Both the position numbers and the translations under genes were made by a program. A model generated the notes under the pieces. It was given only the letters and a program-made list of their open reading frames with translations, made no database searches and had not been told where the DNA came from. A stretch of DNA of 64,000 nt from Serinus canaria (lineage: Eukaryota > Chordata > Aves > Passeriformes > Fringillidae), in NCBI RefSeq assembly GCF_022539315.1, contig NC_066314.1, positions 48,111,180-48,175,179 on the forward strand, read 5' to 3'. Below are positions 54,619 to 64,000 of this stretch, in pieces. Every line of letters begins with the position of its first letter. Position 1 is the stretch's first letter.

Positions 54619-57600
54619 GTTTAATAGTAACGTACTGCAAGTTGGCCCTATGTCAGGATTTTGGGGCCAAACTGCTGTGAAGGCTCAACTGAATATTGAC
54701 CAACCTCACAGAGAGAGCTAAATAATCCTTCACAGGTGGTTTCTGGGTATATTAGAGAGATGAGCACTTGAAGCTATACCTTGTGGAAAGCAAACAATAC
54801 CTTCCAAAGAAAGATGCTACTTAATGCAAATTTGATATCATGTTGCCTACTTTCCTGCACTTTGATTAAACAAAGTCTTTGAAAAAAGGGATTGCAAGGA
54901 GCAGCACAGCAGAATCACAATTTTTAATTGTAACATTAAACCTAACTTTTTTTGATCCAAAGATCTCTGGGCAAAAAAATTCTAATCTACCCCCAAAAAT
55001 CTAGTCTCTGATAAGGTGATGAAGCAGCAGTGTTTAAAGAGTTAATTAACAAGTATTACTGCATGAGCCCTCATCCTAGATTCACCACTTCTTCCATAAA
55101 AGTTCAGAGCATCCAGGGATAGGCAGATGCATAAATTCTGCATCTGTTTCACTTTCAAATTCTGCATTTGTTCACTTTCACTTTATTGTTGAATGAAGAG
55201 GCATCTCTTATTTTTGAGGTTTTTTTTGTTGAACTTGATAACAAAGTTTTACATTCTCAAAAAAATTGCACAAGACACCAGCAAGAAATTTCTCTAGTTT
55301 AAAGCAGCCCAACAACAGTTCAGCAGTAATCTTGCTGCAGATCCTCAGTGCCTTAAAGCTACTAAACAAACCTATTGAGAGTCAATTACTAACTCACAGC
55401 ATTCCATTACTTTCTCAGAACATTCTGCTAAGATTGGTCTTATATCATTTAAGTTAGAAAGAAAAATGTGACCCACTATTTAAAATGCTTAAGGAAAAAA
55501 CTTCCAAATCAGGCTGAGGTGGCAACATGATCACTGATAATAACTGGATTTCAGCAACAAAATTTTCAACTAGCAGCTGTTTCAACAGAATTACCTTTGG
55601 TAATTAGACAGTTTATAGCCCTATGAACACCCACTGTTCATCCAGATGTACCTTATGGTATTCTGACAGCTCTAGTTCATAAACTGTAAAACTGAAATTT
55701 ATTTTAGAGTGGAAAGTGAAAACCCCAGTTAACCTAAGTGCCTTGTGCCCCTCTTTTTTTTATAATTAGCCTTATCTAATCAGAACTTTTACATTAGATG
55801 ATGAAAAGCAGAAGAATCCTTACATCTGTGCTTTCATTACTAGTGTTTTCTTCTCTCTTCCGTTCTTCTTCCTCTTGCTCTAGTTCCTTAATGCTCTCCT
55901 CCAGAACATTAGGCCAGAAGTCCCCTTCAAAGTAAGGGAGCTCCTTTGCACTGGTTAGACGGTCTTCTGTTGCCTGCTTAAATATATCCTAAAAGAGAGC
56001 AAGCCCACTTTTGGTTATCACTATTACAAGTCACATAAGGAAAGGCAAGGTTCTCAATGAGTGACAAGAAAAGGCATCAGCAGACTAAACAAATGAAAGC
56101 TTAATATTCTAATTCATTTTACTAGAACACATTCTAAGTGCAAGTTTAACACAGTATCCATTACAGTTTGTCAAATACATTTCAAATATTCCCACTCAGA
56201 AGAAAGAAATTACTGTGTGCTAGACTTCAATACGCATTCTTACCAACTGGGACAATGTTATCACCATAATCTCAAGATTCGTTTAAATCCTTATAATTCC
56301 AAAGATTTTACATACTTCTAACTGCATCAGCATCCTAACCCTGCAATTTGATCTAACACAAGGAGACTTAAGATTCCATATATGTTTTTTTTGCTCTTTT
56401 ACAGTATTCCTCAAGAAGTTAGCTTGTTCTAAGGAACCATTTCAAGTCTTTTGCCAGAACAATTTCAGAAGCTACATGTTTTGAAGAGAGTATGTTTTAA
56501 CTCTAAACTTTTGGTGCTCAATTCACTTAAAACTAATGCAGTAAACACCAAGAATCAGACACAATGCATAAGGCAAGGAAGAAATGAAGACAAGATTGAC
56601 CAATCTCCCCCAAGCACACACGTAGCACACCTTGTAATCGTGGACGATGCGCTCCGACACAGACTTGTCCAGCATCTTTTTGTACCACTCTTGCAGTCGC
56701 TTGGGTTTGGGTATCTTTTGGTCAGGAGGATGGCAGTGGAAGATGTAATCATCTCCTTCACTGGGCGGGCACGCCCAGATGTGTCCAGTAGTATACCTGG
56801 CGTGGTCACAAAAACCGGGACATGTGGACGCGGACAATGGACTCCCGCGCACTCTCCTCTCTGACACCAGGTGGCGCCACCGCCGAGGTTGGCAGCTGTT
56901 CTGGACCTAACACTTCCATCTTTTCACTAATTTTCTAAAACCCAGCGCTATATATGGAGCACTTACATGTAAAGGGTGCACATTTTACAGCCTAAAAAAC
57001 AAAGCCTGACACAAACCTGCAACTACTATCTCCCAATTAACTAATGGGAGAAAGATGGAGTCTAGGTATTTCAGTAGTGAAATCTTGAGACAGAGCAGCA
57101 GTACTTTATCTAGCAACATTTTAAAAACAGATTTACTTAAAGAAAGAATTCACTTTTCTATTGTAAATCCTCTGGTTTTTGAGAATCGGTTTGAAAAAAT
57201 TTAGAATTATATCTGGGAATAAACAGGCACTGCCAACCTGTGGTATAGGGTGCACAATCTAGAGTACTATTAAGAGAGATGACAGCCATTAGTAGCAGCT
57301 GCAGCAATTATGACACCTAAGATCACTTCTTTATCCTCAGTTCTTCTCTATAAGTTTTTGAAGAGGACTCTAGTAGGAGGAATAATCAGTTAGGGAAAAA
57401 TAACCATCCTCGCCCCATTGGGAAACAGCTTTGCAGAACCCTTCCCAAGCCCAGGGAGCTGCAGCCAGTTGTCATTCCTTTTGCCTGAGAATGGAGAGAT
57501 GATACTGCAAGACCAAGATTCTTCTCCCAAAATGAGAACCTGATGTTACCCGTTAGCACAGAAAATAGCATTAAGTGAAGCTGAGGCTTGAGCTCTATGC

Positions 57601-60600
57601 AGCAAATGTACAGATTCATAGATTAGAAAATAGACAATAAAAAAGCAGAAAGAAGCCTAATTATGCTTTTGAAGTAATAAAAAAACCACACCACCTCACT
57701 GAGGTACTGAAGATAGTACTGCTTACCTCCACTTCAACTGCCCTAACTTTTCTTATCAACTGCTTTAAACAGTACCTAACAATTTCTCCACAAATAACTT
57801 AACCAACCTACACTAGGTACCTTGACAATAGAGTGAAGGTTACTTCACTGGCCTTTCTACTTCAGTAATCATGGTAATTTAATTTCCACCTTTCTTGTTA
57901 TGGTAGTTGTTCTGTGTTCTTCTGTGCTGTCCAAGTATGTTTTCCTCTTTCCCTCCTAACTCTTCAGTTTCTCACGTTTTCAACTACTCAAGATTTCTTC
58001 GTGGCCATCTACAACTGTTACAGAGTTGACCAGTACAGACTAAACCCACAACTTTCTCCTTACAAACAAGGGTAAGAACTTACTTGCCAGCCCAAAGGAA
58101 GGACCTAATTAAAGCCGTGGCATTACACAATGACAACAACATTTTATGGACTGGAGAAGGGGCTCACTGTTTCTACTTAGACTTAAGAAAGTTTTACATA
58201 AATTTGGAAACATCAAAATAGGTGAAGCAGAGGCCTCCCCTGAAAAGCCTGCAATCCCTTCTTCTCTTCTCCTTTTCAACTGTACACAGCTGTTGTCAAG
58301 TTATTCTATCACGGGTTGATACTTAGGCACCATATTCTTTACTGTAGGATGTAGTAATTTAATTTGCAGCAAGAACTGCACAAATGCTGTACAGAAGAAA
58401 ATGTTTTAAGATACTTACCCTAGTTTCTTAACATATTCTAGATATCCAATCAGTATTTCATGATAGACAGCAGTCCTCAAGCATTTAGGGCGGAAGAAAT
58501 GAACACTGTCAAGGTACGATATATACACTCGCCTAAAAAAACCCCAAAAAAATCATGAGAAAGAGAAGAGATTTTGAAGTAATTTTACAAGTTTATTAAT
58601 GCTATTTTATTCATCTGAAGCATCCATTACAACAGCAATCTGCAAAGCCTCTGATCCTAATCTACCTCCAGAAACTTGGCCTTCTTTTGATATCCTGTCC
58701 TCATCTCCCTAAAACTATTCAACCCCTGCCTTGAAAACACAGATCAGTGATCCTTAAGGCACCTCTGTCCTCCAGCCATCATCCCCAGTAAGAAACAACT
58801 CTAACATTACAGAAGCTACTTTGTTTCTAGAATCTAACAGCACTCACATAAGGGTCTCACATAAGCAAGGGAGAAGCTCTATACAGAACTACAGGAGGTT
58901 CATCCAAAGGAGAGAGCACCAAGGTAAAATAGACTTTTGTGAGGTTCCTCACCTTTGATTAGGTGGAGGGCAGTCTGAGCCATACTCCTGCACGTGCATC
59001 CCAAAGAAGCACAAGTCTACTCCATCAATCTCCTCAAAAGCAAAGAGGGCTTTTGTTCGGTATGGGAATGACTCTGCCATCTCTCCACTGTCTACGAACC
59101 TGCAGACCAGAGGGTGAAGTGGAATACCAAATATATTCACTGCAGACCAGAGGGTGAAGTGGAATACCAAATATATTCACACATCAGAGACTGCATGTTA
59201 CTAGATGAAAGCAACAAACAACAAAGATGAGGGCTACTCTAAGTGTAATTTTAGTGTCATTTGAAAGATAAATGTTTACAGACTACTCAAATATGGGGCA
59301 CCCACTTTTTACTGTGAAAAAGACACTCATCACAAAAAATTATTATGCTGCTGGAACACCTCTTTGTCACTACTTGGCTGGTGATGAGGTTTTGAATACA
59401 AAAGTCTTTTTTGACTGGATATTAGAAAAAAATTCTTCATGAAAAGGACTGTCAAGTATTGAAACAGGCTGCCCAGAGAAGAGTTTGAGTCACCATCCCT
59501 GGAGATATTGAGATGATGTGTAGATGTAGCACTTGGAGATATGGTTTAGCACTGGCCTTGGCAGTGCTAGGGTAACAGATGGACTCAAGCCTAGAACTAT
59601 TTTCCAACCTAAATTATTTTATTTAATCAAGTGCATCACGTAAGCACAAAGAGCTCCCACTTCCACAAGAAGAAAGAAAAATTAGAAACAAACATACCTT
59701 GCTTTCATTCCTGGTTTTACTTCGACAGTTTTGTCAGATGCATGTACCACCCTAACTGTGACCTCTCCTGCCTCAGGGTGATTCTGTCGTCTTAGGAAAT
59801 CATTGACTCTGTTCTCCAGGAAGGTACCAAGTCTTGTAGCTGGTAATCCTGCAGGAGGAAAATACAGCTCTAAACATGTACAAAATTGAACTGTTCATTT
59901 GTGATTTCTCTACTCAGATGTTAGATGAAAAATGACATTTAACACATGCAGTATGATAACATAAATTAAAGCCTTATCTTTAAACAATACCACTTCTAGA
60001 TGGGGAGAGCTGCTTTTCCCCTGCAGGCACATTTATGGCTTATACATTCTTTAATGAATAAAGATTCTGTATTTCAACCCAATTTCTATCTTGTCTTAAA
60101 AGTCAATCACAATTAAGGTTTCTCCTGACCAGATGTTATTAAACTAGATTACAAAACACTGCTTTCAGACACATCTTCACAAGCAGACATTGCATTTGGA
60201 AGTATATTCTGTCTATAAAGCCATACTAGCCAAGTTAGTATCTCCACTTACCAAAAGAATATATTTCAATAATGGAAGTGCTCTAAAACAGTTTCTTAGC
60301 CCTCTAAAACAGAATGTTAACTAACACTACCACCTGTGAATGCAAACACTCTGAACACTACAGAACTGATGGCCAAAACTGACCAAAAGTACCCTCCTTG
60401 AGCTCTTAAACTTAACTAAAACACAAGCATAAAAGCCACCTCTTCCCCATTCTTAACATGTTATTTAAAATTTTTGGTGCAAGTGTTAGAATCTTACTTT
60501 TAGCAGAGAATTTGTTCTCTTTCCTGGTTCGTCCTGTTTTCTTTAGGCAGCCATCACAGACGAAGCTGAAGCAAAAAAAAGGAGAAAATGAAGTCACCCC

Positions 60601-63173
60601 AAGTCAGACCATCAAGTTCTCTAACATCCTACCATTAGAAGCAAAATCTTTTACCAGATCTTATCTGATCTGGAAAATACCTTATCTGAAATTTGAAATA
60701 AAAGCATAAAGAGCAGCCCAACTGTTTCAGAGCTGCAGAGGAGGATCTAAGCCCCAGGTGCTGCACACCCTATCAGTTTTTCACATCTCCACTGGAAAGC
60801 CCAGGGAAGTCTCCACTGGCAGGTCTGAAAATATCAGCTTAAGGTATTCTTGGTGCAAATAAGCTCAAACTGCTGCCTCTGATTATAAAGACACTGCAAC
60901 ATCAAGCATAAGGCTGTTTTTTTTTCCTAAATGCCCAAATACACTGTAGACTGAAATGATTCTATGATTCTTCTTCACTTACAGGACATCCACCCTCTCC
61001 TGCAGCAATGTGGATGGGACAACAGAACGCTAAACTGACACTCTTTGGACAAGAAATGGGACATTTAAGCTGTTATAAAACTTAATCAACATATAATTCA
61101 TCATTATATGAAAAGTTTTTAAATCAATCAGAAGAAAACCTATTTTGATCAAGAACTGCGGAGCATCTAAAGAAAACTGTATTTTTAAGATTTAAATTTA
61201 ATCTGATCACTGAGGTCAAAAAAGTTGATTCACCTGTTACAAAAATTTTTGAAGACGAAGCAGTACGATTTGTAAAGAAAACAGATCAATCTGAAACCGT
61301 TACCAGAACTAAAAACCATCTTTTCATAAAGAGCTAGCATGTCTAAACATAAAAAGCTGAAATGCTCTTTTCCATACAAAGAAGCATTGGAAACATTAAA
61401 GATTAGAAAACTTGACACACAACACTGTAAGATATACTGTCTAAATTTGATATTACCCTATAGATTGTATAAAATTTTCAGGAAATGTAATTTCTTCCAT
61501 TGAACAGTCTTTTAAATGTAACCAATATAAGGAAGTTTATACATGAGCTCTACCAAATAGTAAATATGCTATGTACTTAATAAGGAGAAATTCCTCACCC
61601 AGAAGGCCAGATTATCTCATTATGAAGAACACAGATCTGGTGCATTTTTCTTCCACACTCTATACATTCAACAAATCTGTACAAGGCAAAAAAAGGCAAA
61701 GGGAAGCAAAGGTTAGTAGTATCATTGCTTGCTTGTATATTTTGTAGTACTTTATTAGAGCACTTCTAGCATTTAGGCTTTTGAGTCTATTTAACACAGA
61801 GGGAACAGCTATGCTGAGAACAGCCTTCAGAACAAATTAAGAACATGCCAGCTCAAGTCAGGCAGACTATGCAGGGACACTTTATTAGCATTTGCTTGTC
61901 TTACCACCATCCACTCATTTTGTTTTTTTCAAGTGAAGCCCTTTTCAGGATAAGATCTGTAAACTGCTTCTTGCTATAGAGAGTAGAGGAAAATGGATTC
62001 ACCCATGTCAGAAAGGAAGAACCAGGTGAAATACTTGGCTGTTAGTTGCCCCACTATGCTTGAACCCTGGGGTATATTGCAAATACACTGCAGAAAGGTG
62101 GGAAGGAAGAACCAGAAACAAATACCGAAGTCACCTTCAGAAAATTAGCAGAGATTTAAGAACAACTGAGATATGTCACATGGTTTAGTCAGTTCCCAGA
62201 TGCTGGTGAACATAATCATCCAAAATACTGAAGGTTGCTTCAGGTATTGGGACAATTTGACCCCTTTTGAACATGACTGTCTCAAAGTTTGAGACTTTGA
62301 ATGAATAGTTGTAATCTATGTAGAGCATGTGGTAACACACTGTAACTTAGGCTTATATTCTATCTTCACTTTAACAAAGGGAAAGAAAAGTTATGAATCA
62401 AGCTACTATTCTCTCCTTCCACAGCCCTCATAAAACACAAGAACTGGCTGCCCCTTGTTCCTTTAGAAGGATGGTGTGGGAACAATAAATATCCTTTTTC
62501 CTCATTCGAGAACTGAGATGATGTTTGCAAATAGCAGCATAGGTGTATAATGCGGGACCATGTAAAGCAGCTTCGAAAAACTGCTCAGGAATATCAAGAA
62601 AAGCAGCTGAGTCACCATCATCTCAATGTTACTGAATGACTACAGTTCTGCTTTCAGAGCAGTACAGAATAACTGGCTGATTCAAAATACAGCAACTTTT
62701 CCTTCTACTACTGTGAAATGCAGCAACTAGAAATAGCAGCAACAGCACTAAGAGCTACTGCCAAATGACTCAAATCAGTTCTGAGATTTGACCATTCACC
62801 ACAACCAAGTTTCAAAGCAGAGCTATCTGCATTCATCCTTCTGCTGAATCTACATGCAAGACAACAAAATGGAGTCACTTCAGCCCATACATCCAGTGTT
62901 AGTGTTTCTCAAGCACAGCCACAGTGATTCGTGTTCTCAGCACTGAATGCCAGATCTGCTGATTACTGAGCAGCCCCTACCAACTACATGAAATATGCAG
63001 AGCTACATGAAATTGAAAACATTCAAAGACAAAGCTGATGGTGAACGAATAACATGTATCTTACAAAGTTTTTATAATAAAATAAGGATCATTCAAAGAA
63101 AGACAGAAATACTTACAGCTCAGGATCCAGTGTATCATTTTTCCTTTTTGAAAACTGTTCTTTGTTTATCGTG
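49060..63173 (-). CDS. EP300: Histone acetyltransferase p300, 3' half (11 exons; 5' part off the right edge)
   Basis: Eleven exons, listed individually, join in frame and encode about 1205 residues equal to roughly human 1210-2414. Seen in order: end of the RING/PHD region, the full acetyltransferase domain including its lysine-rich autoinhibitory loop, ZZ zinc finger, TAZ2, the nuclear-coactivator-binding domain and a Gln/Pro-rich end (STLDIH). p300 acetylates histones (H3K18, H3K27) and other proteins in the nucleus as an enhancer coactivator. Known catalytic residues are present: Asp1399 (codon 58510-58508), Trp1436 (56777-56775), Tyr1467 (56684-56682). CREBBP is the close paralogue, but the C-terminal sequence and the neighbouring L3MBTL2 and CHADL identify EP300. 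The bromodomain and N-terminus lie outside the window. Confidence 0.97.
51286..52610 (-). other. EP300: EP300 intron 30, nothing further seen
   Basis: About 1.3 kb without recognisable exon or repeat. Introns 21-23, 26 and 27 similarly show no supported feature, apart from a possible CR1 tail (ATGATTCTATGATTCT) near 60955-60970. Confidence 0.6.
52611..52892 (-). CDS. EP300: EP300 exon 30: end of acetyltransferase domain, start of ZZ finger
   Basis: 282 nt, 94 codons, phase 0: [20 protein letters not shown] through [18 protein letters not shown] to TRWHCTVCE. The final CNEC and CTVC pairs are the first ZZ-finger ligands. Confidence 0.96.
53014..53223. repeat. Compound (TG)n/(CGTGTGTG)n alternating tract in EP300 intron 29
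   Basis: 210 bases of unbroken purine-pyrimidine alternation. Two (TG)n arms flank a block with CG at exact 8-bp steps from 53081 to 53185 (14 times), plus isolated CG at 53059 and 53221. It begins 122 bases upstream of the exon 30 acceptor in gene orientation, where it reads as CA repeats. Confidence 0.97.
53552..53713 (-). CDS. EP300: EP300 exon 29: autoinhibitory loop
   Basis: 162 nt, 54 codons, phase 0: [20 protein letters not shown] through [18 protein letters not shown] to EKHKE. The lysine cluster is the loop whose autoacetylation activates the enzyme. Confidence 0.95.
54535..54618. repeat. (TAA)28 microsatellite in EP300 intron 28
   Basis: 28 perfect TAA units lie in the intron between exons 28 and 29. 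It gives rise to poly-Ile open frames on both strands that are not genes. Confidence 0.98.
55824..55988 (-). CDS. EP300: EP300 exon 28
   Basis: 165 nt, 55 codons, phase 0: [20 protein letters not shown] through [18 protein letters not shown] to NESTD. The Glu-rich end leads into the autoinhibitory loop. Confidence 0.95.
56631..56796 (-). CDS. EP300: EP300 exon 27: acetyltransferase active site
   Basis: 166 nt encoding [20 protein letters not shown] through [18 protein letters not shown] to HDYK. Contains Trp1436 and Tyr1467, the substrate-channel and general-acid residues in the human structure. Confidence 0.95.
58419..58532 (-). CDS. EP300: EP300 exon 26: acetyltransferase core
   Basis: 114 nt encoding [20 protein letters not shown] to LEYVKKL plus two bases. 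Holds Asp1399 and the coenzyme-A-binding RPKCLR segment. Confidence 0.95.
58953..59099 (-). CDS. EP300: EP300 exon 25: acetyltransferase domain
   Basis: 147 nt encoding [20 protein letters not shown] through [18 protein letters not shown] to PPPNQ. Its acceptor CTGCAG is duplicated 40 bases upstream (see findings). The acceptor at 59100-59101 is the one that keeps the frame. Confidence 0.94.
59101..59180. repeat. Perfect 40-bp tandem duplication at EP300 exon 25 acceptor
   Basis: 59101-59140 and 59141-59180 are identical. In gene orientation each copy carries ATATATTTGG, a pyrimidine stretch and CTGCAG, so the whole 3' splice site is present twice. Confidence 0.97.
59405..59620 (+). mobile_element. 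CR1 LINE 3' UTR fragment in EP300 intron 24
   Basis: Ordered CR1 3' words are readable on the plus strand: AAAAATTCTTCATG, CAGGCTGCCCAGAGAAG, CATCCCTGGAGATATT, CTTGGCAGTGCTAGG. The terminal repeat is degraded. Antisense to EP300. Confidence 0.8.
59698..59848 (-). CDS. EP300: EP300 exon 24: start of acetyltransferase domain
   Basis: 151 nt encoding [20 protein letters not shown] through [18 protein letters not shown] to GMKA plus two bases. Acceptor CTGCAG at 59854-59849. Confidence 0.95.
60498..60565 (-). CDS. EP300: EP300 exon 23: end of PHD finger
   Basis: 68 nt encoding [20 protein letters not shown] to AK. Supplies the last CxxC pair. Confidence 0.94.
61599..61676 (-). CDS. EP300: EP300 exon 22: PHD finger
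   Basis: 78 nt encoding [20 protein letters not shown] to WPSG. CxxC and HxxC zinc ligands of the PHD finger are intact. Confidence 0.95.
63117..63173 (-). CDS. EP300: EP300 exon 21
   Basis: 57 nt encoding [19 protein letters not shown], within the discontinuous RING/PHD region. The first base completes a codon from the off-window exon. Donor GTAAGT. Confidence 0.93.
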
Positions 63174-64000
63174 CTATGGAGAAACAGGCAATAAAACTCA
63201 GTTTTAACACACCTATCCACAAACCAAGACAAAACTTACAAGCAGAGTTTTTATACACTCACTGGCACTACAAGGAAAGTAATTATATTTTACACAGTGA
63301 CAGACAACTGAAGTGTATGCCACTCCACTTTGTCTGTGGAAAACACTATTTTTCTCTTGTAGAGAGCAACATTGTTCCCTTATTCAGTTTTACTGCAGGA
63401 TTAATATTAAATCTGGCTGACAAGTTTTGGATAGGTCTGATCAGTGTTTAATGGCAAAAAGACTACTTGATATGCCTCTCGTATTCTCTAGGCAGAATTC
63501 CAATTATCTTTGATTACTGAGAAAGGTAGGTTATCTTTTTTTGAGATTCTCCTAGCCCTCCTCCTCCATCAACTTCAAAGTACAAATTTCAGCTTCCAAA
63601 CCCTCCAACCCCAGCCCAGCCACTACCACACATTATTTCTACCTTCTCTACCATCAGTTTCAAGGCCTAAAATTTCAACTTTTTGACAGAAGTTTTAAAT
63701 TACCTGGTTCAGAACATTCAATACTTAAATCTGTGTGAATTTACCCCAAAAAATGTTCTGCACAACATGAGAAAATCAGTATGTCCCTCCCTGAGAAGTA
63801 ATGACACAGACTCACTCCTACTTGCATAAGATTAATTAACATTCCTATCTCCTCTTATTTCAGTATTCATTCTGAATTGTGCCACCTGCAGAATAAATAC
63901 TTGAAGGTCCTTATAAAATAAATGAAGTTAAATATCTAAATTACCTCAAATTATTCTTACAATATGGCGCATGGGACTTAAACAGGACCCACTGTGTATA
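63174..64000 (-). other. EP300: EP300 intron 20 (partial)
   Basis: Sequence beyond exon 21 to the window edge. No match to the preceding EP300 exon was found, so that exon and the rest of the gene lie outside. Confidence 0.65.

Noticed and set aside
54458..54680. Poly-isoleucine open frames
   Set aside because: Translation of the TAA microsatellite.
56797..56867. Upstream extension of the EP300 exon 27 frame
   Set aside because: The open stretch is intron. The acceptor at 56797-56798 and the phase match with exon 26 set the true boundary.

Overview
This is a nuclear genome window from a bird, probably a songbird. The genes have short exons with GT-AG introns. CR1 LINE copies with the avian 3' tail are scattered throughout. 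Two or three long-terminal-repeat-like elements look like the passerine ERV LTRs I know; that species-level call is from recognition, not from a search. The protein sequences are very close to the vertebrate orthologues.

Three real genes are present, in the order of human 22q13.2 but inverted: CHADL (+, 16383-19667), L3MBTL2 (-, 40616-23387) and the 3' half of EP300 (-, 63173-49060, continuing upstream beyond the right edge). I traced all coding exons by splice sites and phase. CHADL has 4 coding exons (735 aa). L3MBTL2 has 17 coding exons (716 aa). The EP300 part has 11 exons (equivalent to human exons 21-31, about 1205 aa), covering the end of the RING/PHD region, the whole acetyltransferase domain, ZZ, TAZ2, the nuclear-coactivator-binding domain and the C-terminus. 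Every exon junction keeps the frame, and I saw no inactivating change.

Layout: 1-9.7 kb is AT-rich sequence without a recognisable exon and with one LTR-like repeat. 9.7-11.5 kb is a decayed 36-52 bp tandem array that contains a CpG-island-like core and is interrupted by a solo LTR. 12.6-14.0 kb is GC-rich with a recurrent CCTGTA motif. CHADL follows, then a CR1 in the tail-to-tail gap, then L3MBTL2 with its CpG-rich promoter at about 40.6-40.9 kb. A gene-free gap follows to 47.9 kb, then the EP300 3' UTR and coding exons.

L3MBTL2 and EP300 are both nuclear chromatin regulators with opposite outputs (PRC1.6-linked repression and lysine acetylation). CHADL is a secreted cartilage matrix protein, and its neighbourhood is syntenic rather than functional. 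The most unusual local structures are a perfect 40-bp tandem duplication that copies the 3' splice site of EP300 exon 25, a 210-bp uninterrupted purine-pyrimidine alternating tract with CpG every 8 bp just upstream of EP300 exon 30, the decayed minisatellite with its embedded CpG island, and a CR1 fragment that abuts the splice donor of the L3MBTL2 zinc-finger exon. I found no evidence of a wholly new biological system.
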